Assembly: GCF_004358695.1 (NCBI RefSeq)
Contig: NZ_SNAA01000007.1
Span: 62,001-126,000 of the forward strand
Length of the DNA stretch: 64,000 bases
Origin: Palleronia sediminis
GTDB taxonomy: Bacteria; Pseudomonadota; Alphaproteobacteria; Rhodobacterales; Rhodobacteraceae
Reading direction: 5' to 3'
Positions 28,591 to 38,033 of this stretch are shown piece by piece. The translations under genes were made by a program, and so were the position numbers. How positions within the stretch are numbered: position 1 is the first letter of the stretch; the number at the start of each line of letters is the position of its first letter. The notes below the pieces were generated by a model. It saw only the letters and a program-made list of their open reading frames with translations. It was not told the origin of the DNA and searched no databases.

Positions 28591-28619
28591 TGGCTAGCGC
28601 CGGCATGCGAACCGGTCAA
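28591..28619 (-). promoter_or_regulatory. Probable sigma-70 promoter of metZ
   Basis: On the minus strand, TTGACC (28619-28614) and TAGCCA (28596-28591) are separated by exactly 17 bases. The predicted start point about seven bases later coincides with the first base of the SAM-II stem, which supports both calls. Confidence 0.65.
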
Positions 28620-28628
28620 GCCGCGCCG

Positions 28629-29219
28629 TCAGTCCTGCGAGGGACCGTGTTCGCGAAAGAGCCGCCCCTGAAGCATGAAGAACAGAAAGATCGCGGCGGT
28701 CAGTCCGAAGGTCTTGAAGTTGACCCAGGCATCGGTCGACATCGTGCGCCAGACGACCTCGTTCAGGGCGGCGAGGGCAAAGAAGAACAGGCAGAACCGT
28801 CGCGTGAGCTTCATCCAGCCTTCCTCGTCGAGGGGCACGACCTCGCCCATGACCATGCGCAGGAAACTGCGCCCGCGCAAAAGGCCGATGCCGAGGATCG
28901 CGCCGAAGATGAGGTAGATCAGCGTCGGCTTCATCTTGAAGAACCGCTCGTCGTTGAACCATACGGTCAGCCCGCCGAAGACCACGACCAGAACCAGCGT
29001 CACGACCTGCATCCGGCTGAGCGTGCCGGTGATCCGCCACAAAAGCAGCGTGCTGAGCGCCAGCACCGGCACGAAGGCCGCGGTGATGAGGATGAAGCCC
29101 GAATACTCGGTGCCGCCAAGGATGAAGCTGCGGTCGCGCAGCAGAAGGTAGCCCACGAAGAACGCGAGGATCGGGCCCAGTTCCAGCGCCGTCTTCCATC
29201 CCTTTCCGGTCTCGCTCAT
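28629..29219 (-). CDS. Inner membrane-spanning protein YciB (septation protein A)
   Basis: A 196-residue membrane protein with about five helices, of the YciB/IspZ family, which affects cell-envelope integrity and division in other proteobacteria. Family landmarks include LGPILAFFVGYLLLRD at the N terminus, KPTLIYLIFGAILGIGLL in the middle, and LNEVVWRTMSTDAWVNFKTF near the C terminus. The ATG at 29219 follows the stop of the DMT transporter gene by 6 bp, so they form one transcription unit downstream of ftsY's neighbourhood. The metZ promoter lies just after its stop. Confidence 0.92.
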   Translation of the reverse strand: MSETGKGWKTALELGPILAFFVGYLLLRDRSFILGGTEYSGFILITAAFVPVLALSTLLLWRITGTLSRMQVVTLVLVVVFGGLTVWFNDERFFKMKPTLIYLIFGAILGIGLLRGRSFLRMVMGEVVPLDEEGWMKLTRRFCLFFFALAALNEVVWRTMSTDAWVNFKTFGLTAAIFLFFMLQGRLFREHGPSQD

Positions 29220-29225
29220 GCCGCG

Positions 29226-30131
29226 TCAGCCTCCGAATTCAACGATGACCGCACCTGATGCGATTGCCGCCATGAGCGCAAGCCTGCGCGGCCCCACCCG
29301 CTCGCCCAGCATCACCCAGCCGATCAGCGCCGCAAAGACGGTCGATGTCTCGCGCAGTACCGCCGCCTCGCCCACCTTGTCGAGCCGGGTCGCCAGCATG
29401 ATCGCCCCGAAGGACGCGATGGCGACCGCGCCGCCCAGCACGCCGCGTGCGGCCAGCGCGCCCTTGCCGGCCATACCGGCGATCTCGGCCCGGCGCACCA
29501 GGGCCACGCCGGTCGCAAAGAAAATGCCGTCGAGAAAGAAGAACCACGCGAGAAAGGTGGCCGGATCGGGCGTCGCACGGATGCCGTAAGCGTCGATGGT
29601 CGTATAGAGCGCGACGAACAGCCCGGTGATGACGGCGAGAACCAGCGCCAGCGGCAAGGTGTCGCGCGCGGTGGTCAGGAACACGAGATTGTAGAGCGCG
29701 AGCCCGAAGATCCCCGCCAGAAGCACCCCGACGCCCAGCCATTGCAGCGCGGTAAAACGTTCGCCGAACAGCACATAGGCCCCGATCACGGTGAAAAGCG
29801 GCGCGACGCCGCGCAGCACCGGATAGACGACCGTGAACGCCCCCCGCGAATAGCAGGCAGCCTGCACGAGCTTGTAGCCGATATGCACCACCACCACGAC
29901 GGCAAAGATCGGCCACATCCCGGCCGCGGGCCATGGCACGACGAAAAGCGCGAAGGGCGCCGCCATGAGCCCATAGCTCCAGTCCATCGCCATGCGGCTG
30001 ATCCACGGATCGTGCCGCCCCTTTTGCAGCGCGCCGAAAATGGCGTGCAGAAAGGCCGCCGACAGCGCCAGCACCAGCGCGATGTCGTGGCCCCGCGCGG
30101 TGCCCTCGACCGCCTCGACCCAGGCCATCAT
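29226..30131 (-). CDS. DMT superfamily (EamA) transporter
   Basis: A 301-residue protein with about ten membrane helices and two EamA-type halves. The end of the first half is PVLRGVAPLFTVIGAYVLFG with ERFT following, and the second half has RETSTVFAALIGWVMLGERV. Substrate is unknown; relatives export amino acids or other small metabolites. Two adjacent ATG codons (30131, 30128) begin the protein. It is followed after 6 bp by the yciB-type gene and is divergent (63 bp) from the MgtC-like gene. Confidence 0.88.
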   Translation of the reverse strand: MMAWVEAVEGTARGHDIALVLALSAAFLHAIFGALQKGRHDPWISRMAMDWSYGLMAAPFALFVVPWPAAGMWPIFAVVVVVHIGYKLVQAACYSRGAFTVVYPVLRGVAPLFTVIGAYVLFGERFTALQWLGVGVLLAGIFGLALYNLVFLTTARDTLPLALVLAVITGLFVALYTTIDAYGIRATPDPATFLAWFFFLDGIFFATGVALVRRAEIAGMAGKGALAARGVLGGAVAIASFGAIMLATRLDKVGEAAVLRETSTVFAALIGWVMLGERVGPRRLALMAAIASGAVIVEFGG

Positions 30132-30194
30132 CGCGGCCGGCCCCGGAACGCGGCGTCGCGCGGCACGTTGACGCGCCAAAAGGCCGGACCATCC

Positions 30195-30692
30195 ATGCTC
30201 GACGCCCTCGTTCCCGAATTCGTCGCATCGTTCAGCGCGGTGCCCGTCCTCGCCGCGCTGTTGCGGATGACCGCCGCGCTGGTGCTGGGCGGCATCGTCG
30301 GCGTCGAGCGCGAGGTCCGCTCGAAGCCCGCCGGGCTCAGGACGCATATGCTGGTCTCGATCGCGGCCTGCCTGTTCACGCTGGTCGGGCTCGAGCTTGC
30401 GCAGCTCGATTTCGGGGGCGACGAGGTCAAGCGCGTCGACCCGCTGCGCCTGATCGAGGCAGTGACGGCGGGGGTCGCGTTCCTTGCCGCGGGGCTGATT
30501 TTCACCTCGGGGGGCAAGGTGCGCAACATCACCACGGGCGCGTCGCTGTGGATGTCGGGCGCCATCGGCCTGGCCTGCGGCGCCGGGCAGATCGGGCTTG
30601 CCGCGCTGGCCACGGTCCTCACGCTGGTCGTCATCGCCCTGTTCGGCCGGATCGAGCGGGCGCTGGCCCGCCGCGACGACAGCCCGCCATAG
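30195..30692 (+). CDS. MgtC/SapB family membrane protein
   Basis: A 165-residue membrane protein matching the MgtC/SapB N-terminal domain. The hallmark is LVLGGIVGVEREVRSKPAGLRTH at about residues 29-51 (here split as LVLGGIVGVEREV and SKPAGLRTH), followed by LVSIAACLFTLVG and GVAFLAAGLIF. It lacks the long C-terminal ACT-like domain of true MgtC, so it is the short form. Role may be in membrane homeostasis or Mg2+ starvation, but is uncertain. It ends 3 bp before the ftsY stop on the other strand. Confidence 0.85.
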   Translation: MLDALVPEFVASFSAVPVLAALLRMTAALVLGGIVGVEREVRSKPAGLRTHMLVSIAACLFTLVGLELAQLDFGGDEVKRVDPLRLIEAVTAGVAFLAAGLIFTSGGKVRNITTGASLWMSGAIGLACGAGQIGLAALATVLTLVVIALFGRIERALARRDDSPP

Positions 30693-30695
30693 CGC

Positions 30696-31847
30696 TCAGC
30701 CCTCGAGCCCGGTCAGCGCGGCGGCGAATTCCTCGGGGTCGAACGGCGCGAGATCGTCGATCTGCTCGCCCACACCGATGGCGTGGATCGGCAACCCGAA
30801 CCGGTCGGCCAGCGCCACCAGAACGCCGCCCCGCGCGGTTCCGTCCAGCTTGGTCATCACCAGCCCCGACACATCCGCGATCTTCTGGAACGTCTCGACC
30901 TGGCTCAGCGCGTTCTGGCCCGTGGTCGCGTCGAGCACGAGAACCGTGTTATGGGGCGCCTCGGGGTCGCGCTTGCGGATGACGCGGACGATCTTGGCCA
31001 GTTCCTCCATCAGGTCGGCCCGGTTCTGAAGCCGCCCGGCCGTGTCGATCAGCAGCAGATCGGCCCCCTCGGCCTCGGCCCGCCCCATCGCGTCGAAGGC
31101 AAGGCTCGCCGGGTCCGAGCCCTGCGGCGCGGTCATCACCGGAACCCCGGCCCGGTCGCCCCAGACCTGCAACTGCTCGACCGCCGCGGCGCGGAACGTG
31201 TCGCCGGCCGCAATCACTACCGACTTGCCCGCGGCGCGGAACTGGCTCGCGAGCTTGCCGATGGTCGTCGTCTTGCCCGAACCGTTGACGCCGACGACCA
31301 GCACGACCTGCGGTTTTTTCGCATAGATCGGGAGGGGGCGGGCCACGGGGTCGAGGATGCGGGCGATCTCGGCGGCGAGGAGGCGCTTGATCTCGGCGGT
31401 CGAGACACGCCGCCCGAACCGGCCCTCGGCCATGTTGGCGGCGACGCGCGCGGCGGTATCGACGCCCATATCGGCCGAAACGAGCAGGTCCTCGAGCTCT
31501 TCGAGCATCGCGTCGTCGAGCGGCCGGCGCGCGACCGGTCCCTCGGGTTCGGCCCGGCGCCACAACCGGTTGAGAAGCCCGCCGGGCTGCGGCGGATCGA
31601 CAGCGGGCGGCGCCTCGGGCACGGGGATGGGCGCGGGGCCCGCGGTGGCCGCGGGCGGTTCGGGCTCGGGCTCGGGCGTGGGTGCCGGCTCGGGTTCGGG
31701 GGGTGGCGCGGGCGCAGGTTCGGGCCGTTCGGACGGAGCGTCGGGGGCCGCGACCTCGCCGCCCTCTTCGACCAGCGCGTCGAGCCCCTCGTCGAGGCGC
31801 GAACTGCTCTTGAAGAGCTTGGATTTCAGCTTGTTGAAAAACGACAT
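30696..31847 (-). CDS. ftsY: Signal recognition particle receptor FtsY
   Basis: A 383-residue GTPase that docks SRP-ribosome complexes at the inner membrane. After a basic N-terminal helix ([15 protein letters not shown]) comes an acidic/proline-rich linker (about 30-90, with repeated PEPEPA). The NG domain follows: helical N domain about 105-170, P-loop GVNGSGKTT (186-194), DTAGR (268-272) and [10 protein letters not shown] (332-341). All GTPase motifs are intact. The ATG at 31847 gives the usual start. It is divergent from the AlkB-like gene and ends 3 bp from the convergent MgtC-like gene. Confidence 0.96.
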   Translation of the reverse strand: MSFFNKLKSKLFKSSSRLDEGLDALVEEGGEVAAPDAPSERPEPAPAPPPEPEPAPTPEPEPEPPAATAGPAPIPVPEAPPAVDPPQPGGLLNRLWRRAEPEGPVARRPLDDAMLEELEDLLVSADMGVDTAARVAANMAEGRFGRRVSTAEIKRLLAAEIARILDPVARPLPIYAKKPQVVLVVGVNGSGKTTTIGKLASQFRAAGKSVVIAAGDTFRAAAVEQLQVWGDRAGVPVMTAPQGSDPASLAFDAMGRAEAEGADLLLIDTAGRLQNRADLMEELAKIVRVIRKRDPEAPHNTVLVLDATTGQNALSQVETFQKIADVSGLVMTKLDGTARGGVLVALADRFGLPIHAIGVGEQIDDLAPFDPEEFAAALTGLEG

Positions 31848-31992
31848 GGCCCACCATCTAGGCCGAAACGCCCGCGGGGGGAAGAAGCGCGCATTGGACA
31901 GGTTTCGTGCACGCTTTGGTCACGTTCGGAATGTAGGAGGGAGGAGCGCGCCCGTGCTAGGCTGCACGCGCCCGACACCGAGGATGCCGTTC

Positions 31993-33111
31993 ATGCGCTG
32001 GACATTCGCCATCGCCACGCTGTTGCCCGTCCTGCCCATGGCGCTTGGCCTCTGGGGCGGCGGAGCATGGGTGGTCGTGGCCATCCTGTCGATGACGGCC
32101 CTGGTGATGGGGCTCGATTCGCTGGTGCGCGTCACCATCCCGCCCGATGCCGACGGGGTTGAGTTTCCGGCCGGCCCGCTCTTGTCGATCGTCATCGGGC
32201 TGTCGCAGATCGGGCTGCTGGCCGGGTTCGCGGCCTCGGTCGGCGCGGGGCGGCTGCCCTTGGTCGAATCGCTGGGGCTGCTTTATGCGCTGGGGCTGTG
32301 GCTGGGGCAGGTCGGCAATGCCAACGCGCATGAGTTGATCCACCGCCCCGCCCGCGGGCTCAGGCGGTTCGGCGCGCTGCTTTTCACCGCGATCCTCTAC
32401 GGTCATCACGCCTCGGCCCACCCCCGTGTCCACCATCGCCACGTCGCCACGCCGCGCGACCCCGCCACCGCACGGCTGGGCGAATCGTTCTGGGCCTACG
32501 CGCCGCGCTGCTGGATCGACGGGTTCCGCGCCGGTCACGCGGCCGAGGCCGGGCTGCTCCGGTCCCGCTACGGGGCGGGCTGGCGGCGGCACGACCCGTT
32601 CATCGCCTATGTCGGCGGGGCGCTCGCGATCCTCGCGGGGCTCGCGGCGCTCGGCGGGCCGTCGATGGCGGCGTGGTACCTGGGACTATGCCTATTCGCG
32701 CAGATGCAACTCATGCTGTCGGACTATGTGCAGCATTACGGTCTGACCCGCGCCATTGGTCCCGGCGGCCGCCCGGAACCGGTCGGCCCGCGCCACAGCT
32801 GGAACGCCCCGCACTGGTATTCCGGCGCGATGATGCTGAACGCGCCGCGCCATTCCGACCACCACGCGCATCCGGCGCGCCCCTTCAACACGCTCGCCCT
32901 GCCCGACCCGGCCGACGCGCCGCGCCTGCCCCGGTCGCTGCCGGTCATGGCGACGCTGGCACTGTTTCCGACGGCGTGGCGCCGCGTGATGGACCGGCGC
33001 GCAAGGCGGTGGGCGGCACCGGGCGACGGCACCGCGGCAAAGCGCCCCGCCCCTGCCCCGCGCGATGCGGGGGCGGCGTCTGGCCAGACGGGGGCGGTCG
33101 TGGCAGATTGA
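31993..33111 (+). CDS. alkB: AlkB-type alkane 1-monooxygenase (non-heme di-iron membrane hydroxylase)
   Basis: A 372-residue membrane hydroxylase. The histidine motifs of the AlkB/XylM family are present: HELIH (113-117), GHHASAHPRVHHRHVATP (137-154) and RHSDHHAHPARPFNTL (286-301), plus VQHYGL (247-251 region). About five or six membrane helices lie before and between them. It should hydroxylate the terminal carbon of alkanes or similar substrates with O2 and rubredoxin, but no rubredoxin gene is nearby. ATG 31993 is favoured because GAGG lies nine bases upstream; ATG 31984 is in frame. The C-terminal 35 residues are Ala/Pro-rich. It is followed after 4 bp by a small secreted protein gene. 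Confidence 0.88.
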   Translation: MRWTFAIATLLPVLPMALGLWGGGAWVVVAILSMTALVMGLDSLVRVTIPPDADGVEFPAGPLLSIVIGLSQIGLLAGFAASVGAGRLPLVESLGLLYALGLWLGQVGNANAHELIHRPARGLRRFGALLFTAILYGHHASAHPRVHHRHVATPRDPATARLGESFWAYAPRCWIDGFRAGHAAEAGLLRSRYGAGWRRHDPFIAYVGGALAILAGLAALGGPSMAAWYLGLCLFAQMQLMLSDYVQHYGLTRAIGPGGRPEPVGPRHSWNAPHWYSGAMMLNAPRHSDHHAHPARPFNTLALPDPADAPRLPRSLPVMATLALFPTAWRRVMDRRARRWAAPGDGTAAKRPAPAPRDAGAASGQTGAVVAD

Positions 33112-33115
33112 CCCG

Positions 33116-33541
33116 ATGACGCCACGCCCGATCCTCGCCCTCGCCGCCCTCGGCCTGTCGGTGCTCGCCACGCCGTCGGCGACCATGGCCGCGACCCCCA
33201 TGACCGCGGCCGAGTTCGAGGCCTATGTCACCGGAAAAACGCTTACATTCTCGGTCGGCGGCAGCCCCTACGGTCAGGAGGAATACCGCGACGGCCGCCG
33301 GGTGCGATGGTCGTTTCTCGACGGCGACTGCAAGGAGGGCGACTGGTTCCCCCAGGGCGATCACATCTGTTTCGCCTATGACGACGACCCGCCGGGCGCC
33401 GCCCCGATCTGCTGGACCTTCTACAGCGGCCCCGCGGGGTTGCGGGCCGAGCTCGCCGACGACCCGGCCGGAAGCGTCTTCTACGAAACCCGCCAAAGCG
33501 ACGAGCCGCTGGTCTGCCTCGGCCCCGAGGTCGGCGTCTGA
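33116..33541 (+). CDS. Small secreted hypothetical protein
   Basis: A 141-residue protein with a clear signal peptide (ILALAALGLSVLATPSATMA, cleavage after about residue 25). The mature part holds four cysteines (DGDCKEGD, DHICFAYD, PICWTFYS, LVCLGPE) that could form two disulfides in the periplasm. The pattern FSVGGSPYGQEEYRDGRRVRW suggests a small beta-rich domain found in Rhodobacteraceae secreted proteins; I cannot name a family. ATG 33116 comes 4 bp after the alkB stop, so the two may be co-transcribed. Convergent with xseA (22-bp gap). Confidence 0.75.
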   Translation: MTPRPILALAALGLSVLATPSATMAATPMTAAEFEAYVTGKTLTFSVGGSPYGQEEYRDGRRVRWSFLDGDCKEGDWFPQGDHICFAYDDDPPGAAPICWTFYSGPAGLRAELADDPAGSVFYETRQSDEPLVCLGPEVGV

Positions 33542-33563
33542 CGGCGCGCCGTCTGCCCGCCCG

Positions 33564-35096
33564 TCAAAGCAGCGTGCCCTGTTCGGGCGGCGACTCCTTG
33601 CCCCTGGGTTTGCGGGGCCGCGACAGTGCCAGCCGCCCATCCTGGAACTCGATCTCGAGCGCGGCGGCATCGGTGGCGGCCGCGCGCGTCGTCACGACCC
33701 TCTCGCCGTCGCGCACCACCGCATAGCCGCGCTTCAACGTCGCGGTATAGCTCAACCCCTCGAGCAAGCGCCCCGCCGCATCGAGCCGGGCCTGCGCCGC
33801 CTGCGCCCGCGCGGCCGTCGCGCGACCGAGCCGGTCATCGATGCCCGCAAGCTCGCCCCGCATCGTCTCGAGACGCCTCAGCAGGGGCCGCGGCCGGTGG
33901 CGCGCCGCGATATCGGCCAGACGCTCGCCGCGCCGCCCGAGCGCGCGCTGCATGGCCGGTCCCAGCCTTGCGCCACGGCCGTTCGCGGCCTCGCGCGCAT
34001 CGGACAGGCGCCGCTGCAGGGCGCGCAGGTTCAGCACCGCGCCCACCTCGGCCAGGCGCGACCGCTCGCCGGTGACGCGGGCCTGCAATGCGCGCGGCAG
34101 GTCCCGCTCGACCGTGTCGAGCCGCTGCCGCGCCGGGCGGGTCAGCGTCTCGGGGCGGGGCAACGCGCGCGACAGGTCGGCCACGCGCTGGCGCCGACCG
34201 GCAATGGCCTGCGCCAGCCCCCGGCTCAGCCGCGCGGCCTGTCCGTCGATCGTCGCGGCCAGCTCGAGCCGCACGGGCACGGCCAGCTCGGCGGCGGCGG
34301 TCGGGGTTGGCGCGCGGCGGTCGGCGGCGTGGTCGATCAGCGTCCAGTCGGTCTCGTGCCCGACAGCCGAGATCAGTGGGATCGCACTGGCCGCGGCGGC
34401 GCGCACCACGGCCTCGTCGTTGAACCCCCAGAGATCCTCGATCGACCCGCCCCCCCGCGCGACGATCAGCAGGTCGGGGCGCGGCACGGCGCCGCCCGGC
34501 TCGAGCGCGTTGAAGCCCGCGATGGCACGCGCCACCTGCGCGGGGCAGTCGCGCCCCTGCACCGCCACGGGCCAGACCAGCACCTTGCGCGGAAAGCGGT
34601 CGCGCAGGCGGTGCAGGATATCGCGGATCACCGCCCCCGCGGGCGAGGTCACGACGCCGATCACCTCGGGCAGAAAGGGCAGCGGGCGCTTGCGCGCCTC
34701 GGCGAACAGCCCCTCGGCCTCGAGCGCCTTGCGCCGTTTCTCGAGCATGGCCATCAGCGCGCCCATGCCGGCGGGCTGCACCTCCTCGACGGTAAGCTGG
34801 TATTTCGACTGGCTGCCAAAGGTGGTCAGCCGCCCCGTCGCGACGATCTCCATCCCCTCTTCGGGCAGGTGCGACAGCGCCCCGATCTGACCCTTCCACG
34901 CGACCGATGCCAGGACCGACCGGTCGTCCTTGATGTCGAAATAGAGATGGCCGGACTTGGCGCGGAACACGCGCCCGACCTCGCCCCGCACCCGGATGCG
35001 CGAAAACTCGCCCTCGATCACGCGTTTGACCGCCCCCGAAATCTCGGAGACGGAATATTCGTGGGCATTGCTTGGGGATTCGTCGAAAAGCTCCAT
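33564..35096 (-). CDS. xseA: Exodeoxyribonuclease VII large subunit
   Basis: A 510-residue catalytic subunit of exonuclease VII, which digests single-stranded DNA in repair. It has the N-terminal OB-fold (about residues 15-105, IRVRGEVGRVFRAKSGHLYF, DDRSVLASVAWKG). The conserved catalytic core follows (LPEVIGVVTSPAGAVIRDI, LLIVARGGGSIEDLWGFNDE, PLISAVGHETDWTLIDHAAD, RAPTPTAAAE). A long Arg/Ala-rich helical part fills about 280-430, and the C-terminal SYTATLKRGYAVVRD ends the core. ATG 35096 gives MELFDESPSN. The small subunit xseB is not here. It is divergent from purD. Confidence 0.96.
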   Translation of the reverse strand: MELFDESPSNAHEYSVSEISGAVKRVIEGEFSRIRVRGEVGRVFRAKSGHLYFDIKDDRSVLASVAWKGQIGALSHLPEEGMEIVATGRLTTFGSQSKYQLTVEEVQPAGMGALMAMLEKRRKALEAEGLFAEARKRPLPFLPEVIGVVTSPAGAVIRDILHRLRDRFPRKVLVWPVAVQGRDCPAQVARAIAGFNALEPGGAVPRPDLLIVARGGGSIEDLWGFNDEAVVRAAAASAIPLISAVGHETDWTLIDHAADRRAPTPTAAAELAVPVRLELAATIDGQAARLSRGLAQAIAGRRQRVADLSRALPRPETLTRPARQRLDTVERDLPRALQARVTGERSRLAEVGAVLNLRALQRRLSDAREAANGRGARLGPAMQRALGRRGERLADIAARHRPRPLLRRLETMRGELAGIDDRLGRATAARAQAAQARLDAAGRLLEGLSYTATLKRGYAVVRDGERVVTTRAAATDAAALEIEFQDGRLALSRPRKPRGKESPPEQGTLL

Positions 35097-35144
35097 GCCA
35101 GCGAGACTAGCGCCCGACGCCCACGGGCGGAAGGCCGCGCGCGC

Positions 35145-35173
35145 TTCACACCGCCGGGGTGCGCCGCTATCAG
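35145..35173 (+). promoter_or_regulatory. Candidate sigma-70 promoter of purD
   Basis: TTCACA (35145-35150) and TATCAG (35168-35173) are separated by 17 bases, 35 bp before the purD ATG. No PurR-like operator was recognised. Confidence 0.4.
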
Positions 35174-35207
35174 CGGCCCCGAACGGGCGGCGGAACGGAG
35201 CGGCGGC

Positions 35208-36473
35208 ATGAACATCCTGATCCTCGGCGGCGGCGGTCGCGAACATGCGCTGGCCTGGGCGGTGCTGCAGAACCCCAAATGCGATCGCCTGATCGTGGCG
35301 CCGGGCAATGCCGGGATCGCGGCCATCGCCGAGACGATGCGCGTCGATATCTGCGACGCGCCCGCGGTCGTGCAGGCCGCCGTCGATTGCGCCATCGACC
35401 TCGTCCTCATCGGCCCCGAGGCGCCGCTGGCCGCGGGCGTGGCCGATGCGCTGCGCGCGGCCGGGATCGCGGTGTTCGGACCCGACCGCGCGGCGGCGAT
35501 GGTCGAGACCTCGAAGAGCTTTACCAAGGCGCTGTGCGACGCGGTGGGCGCGCCTACCGCGCGCTATGCGCGGTTCACCGAGGCCGCCCCCGCGCTGGCC
35601 CATATCCGCGAACAGGGCGCGCCCGTCGTGGTCAAGGCCGACGGGCTGGCCGCCGGCAAGGGCGTGACCGTCGCCTCGAGCCTGGCCGAGGCCGAGGCGG
35701 CGGTCGAGGACATATTCGCCGGCCAGTTCGGCGCCGCCGGCTCGGCCGTCGTGATCGAGGAGATGCTGACCGGCGAAGAGGCGTCGTTCTTCGTGCTGGT
35801 GGACGGCATCGACTTGCTGCCCATCGGCACCGCGCAGGACCACAAGCGCGCGGGCGAAGGCGATACCGGTCCCAATACCGGCGGCATGGGCGCCTATTCC
35901 CCCGCCCCGGTCATGGATGCCGCGGTCGAGGCCCGCGCGCTGGACGAGATCGTGCGCCCCTGCATGACCGCGCTCGCGCAAGGCGGAACGCCCTATTCGG
36001 GCGTGCTCTATGTCGGATTGATGATCGAGGACGGCGCGCCCCGGCTGATCGAATTCAACGCGCGCTTCGGCGACCCGGAAGCGCAGGTGCTGATGATGCG
36101 GCTCGGGGCGCAGGCGCTCGACCTGATGCAGGCCTGCGCCGAGGGGCGTCTGAACGAGGCGCGGGTGCATTGGGCCGAGGATCACGCGATGACGGTGGTG
36201 ATGGCCGCGCCCGGCTATCCCGGCCCCGTCGAGACGGGCCAGCCCATCGGCGGGATCGAGGCCATCACGGGCAGCTCGACGGGCATGGTGTTCCATTCGG
36301 GCACGGCGATGCGCGAGGGGCGCGTCGTCTCGGCCGGGGGGCGGGTGCTGTCGGTGACCGCGCGCGGCGAGAGCCTCGGCGAGGCGCGCGACCGGGTCTA
36401 TGGCATGGTCGACGCGGTCGACTGGCCCGAGGCGCAGTTCCGCCGCGATATCGGGTGGCGCGCCCTGCGCTGA
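35208..36473 (+). CDS. purD: Phosphoribosylamine-glycine ligase
   Basis: A 421-residue ATP-grasp enzyme making glycinamide ribonucleotide in purine synthesis. The N-terminal MNILILGGGGREHALAW is diagnostic. Further motifs are LVLIGPEAPLAAGVADAL, PVVVKADGLAAGKGVTVA, GTAQDHKRAGEGDTGPNTGG and IEFNARFGDPEAQVLM, the last carrying metal-binding residues. Length is normal. The ATG at 35208 lies 111 bp from the divergent xseA start. A hairpin and a copy of the dispersed motif follow the stop. Confidence 0.97.
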   Translation: MNILILGGGGREHALAWAVLQNPKCDRLIVAPGNAGIAAIAETMRVDICDAPAVVQAAVDCAIDLVLIGPEAPLAAGVADALRAAGIAVFGPDRAAAMVETSKSFTKALCDAVGAPTARYARFTEAAPALAHIREQGAPVVVKADGLAAGKGVTVASSLAEAEAAVEDIFAGQFGAAGSAVVIEEMLTGEEASFFVLVDGIDLLPIGTAQDHKRAGEGDTGPNTGGMGAYSPAPVMDAAVEARALDEIVRPCMTALAQGGTPYSGVLYVGLMIEDGAPRLIEFNARFGDPEAQVLMMRLGAQALDLMQACAEGRLNEARVHWAEDHAMTVVMAAPGYPGPVETGQPIGGIEAITGSSTGMVFHSGTAMREGRVVSAGGRVLSVTARGESLGEARDRVYGMVDAVDWPEAQFRRDIGWRALR

Positions 36474-36507
36474 CGCGGCGGCGGGCGCGCCCGTCGCGGC
36501 CGGGCAT

Positions 36508-36528
36508 GGGTATTTGAAAAGAGAAGAG
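36508..36528 (+). repeat. Dispersed intergenic motif, copy 4
   Basis: The plus strand reads GGGTATTTG followed by AAAAGAGAAGAG, one base shorter in the spacer than the others. It lies 34 bp after the purD stop and is preceded by GC-rich self-complementary sequence. Confidence 0.6.
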
Positions 36529-36532
36529 TCGG

Positions 36533-36556
36533 CCGGGGGCGGCGCCATGCCCCCGG
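36533..36556. terminator. Hairpin between convergent purD and ferredoxin genes
   Basis: CCGGGGGC and GCCCCCGG form a perfect 8-bp stem with an eight-base loop, five bases before the ferredoxin stop. It could serve either strand. No U-tract is seen. Confidence 0.5.
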
Positions 36557-36561
36557 ATGCG

Positions 36562-37961
<1,400 letters not shown>

Positions 37962-37976
37962 GATCCGCATGCGAAA

Positions 37977-38006
37977 GGGGCCGCCGCGCTGTTGCGCGAC
38001 GGCCCC
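37977..38006. terminator. Bidirectional terminator hairpin
   Basis: GGGGCCG pairs with CGGCCCC; after one C-A mismatch, CGCGC pairs with GCGCG around a TGTT loop. It sits between two convergent genes. Read on the minus strand it ends CCCC-TTTCG, so it most likely terminates the protease transcript and may also stop the plus-strand one. Confidence 0.7.
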
Positions 38007-38033
38007 CCGGTCAGAGGGCGCGGCGGGCCGCGA

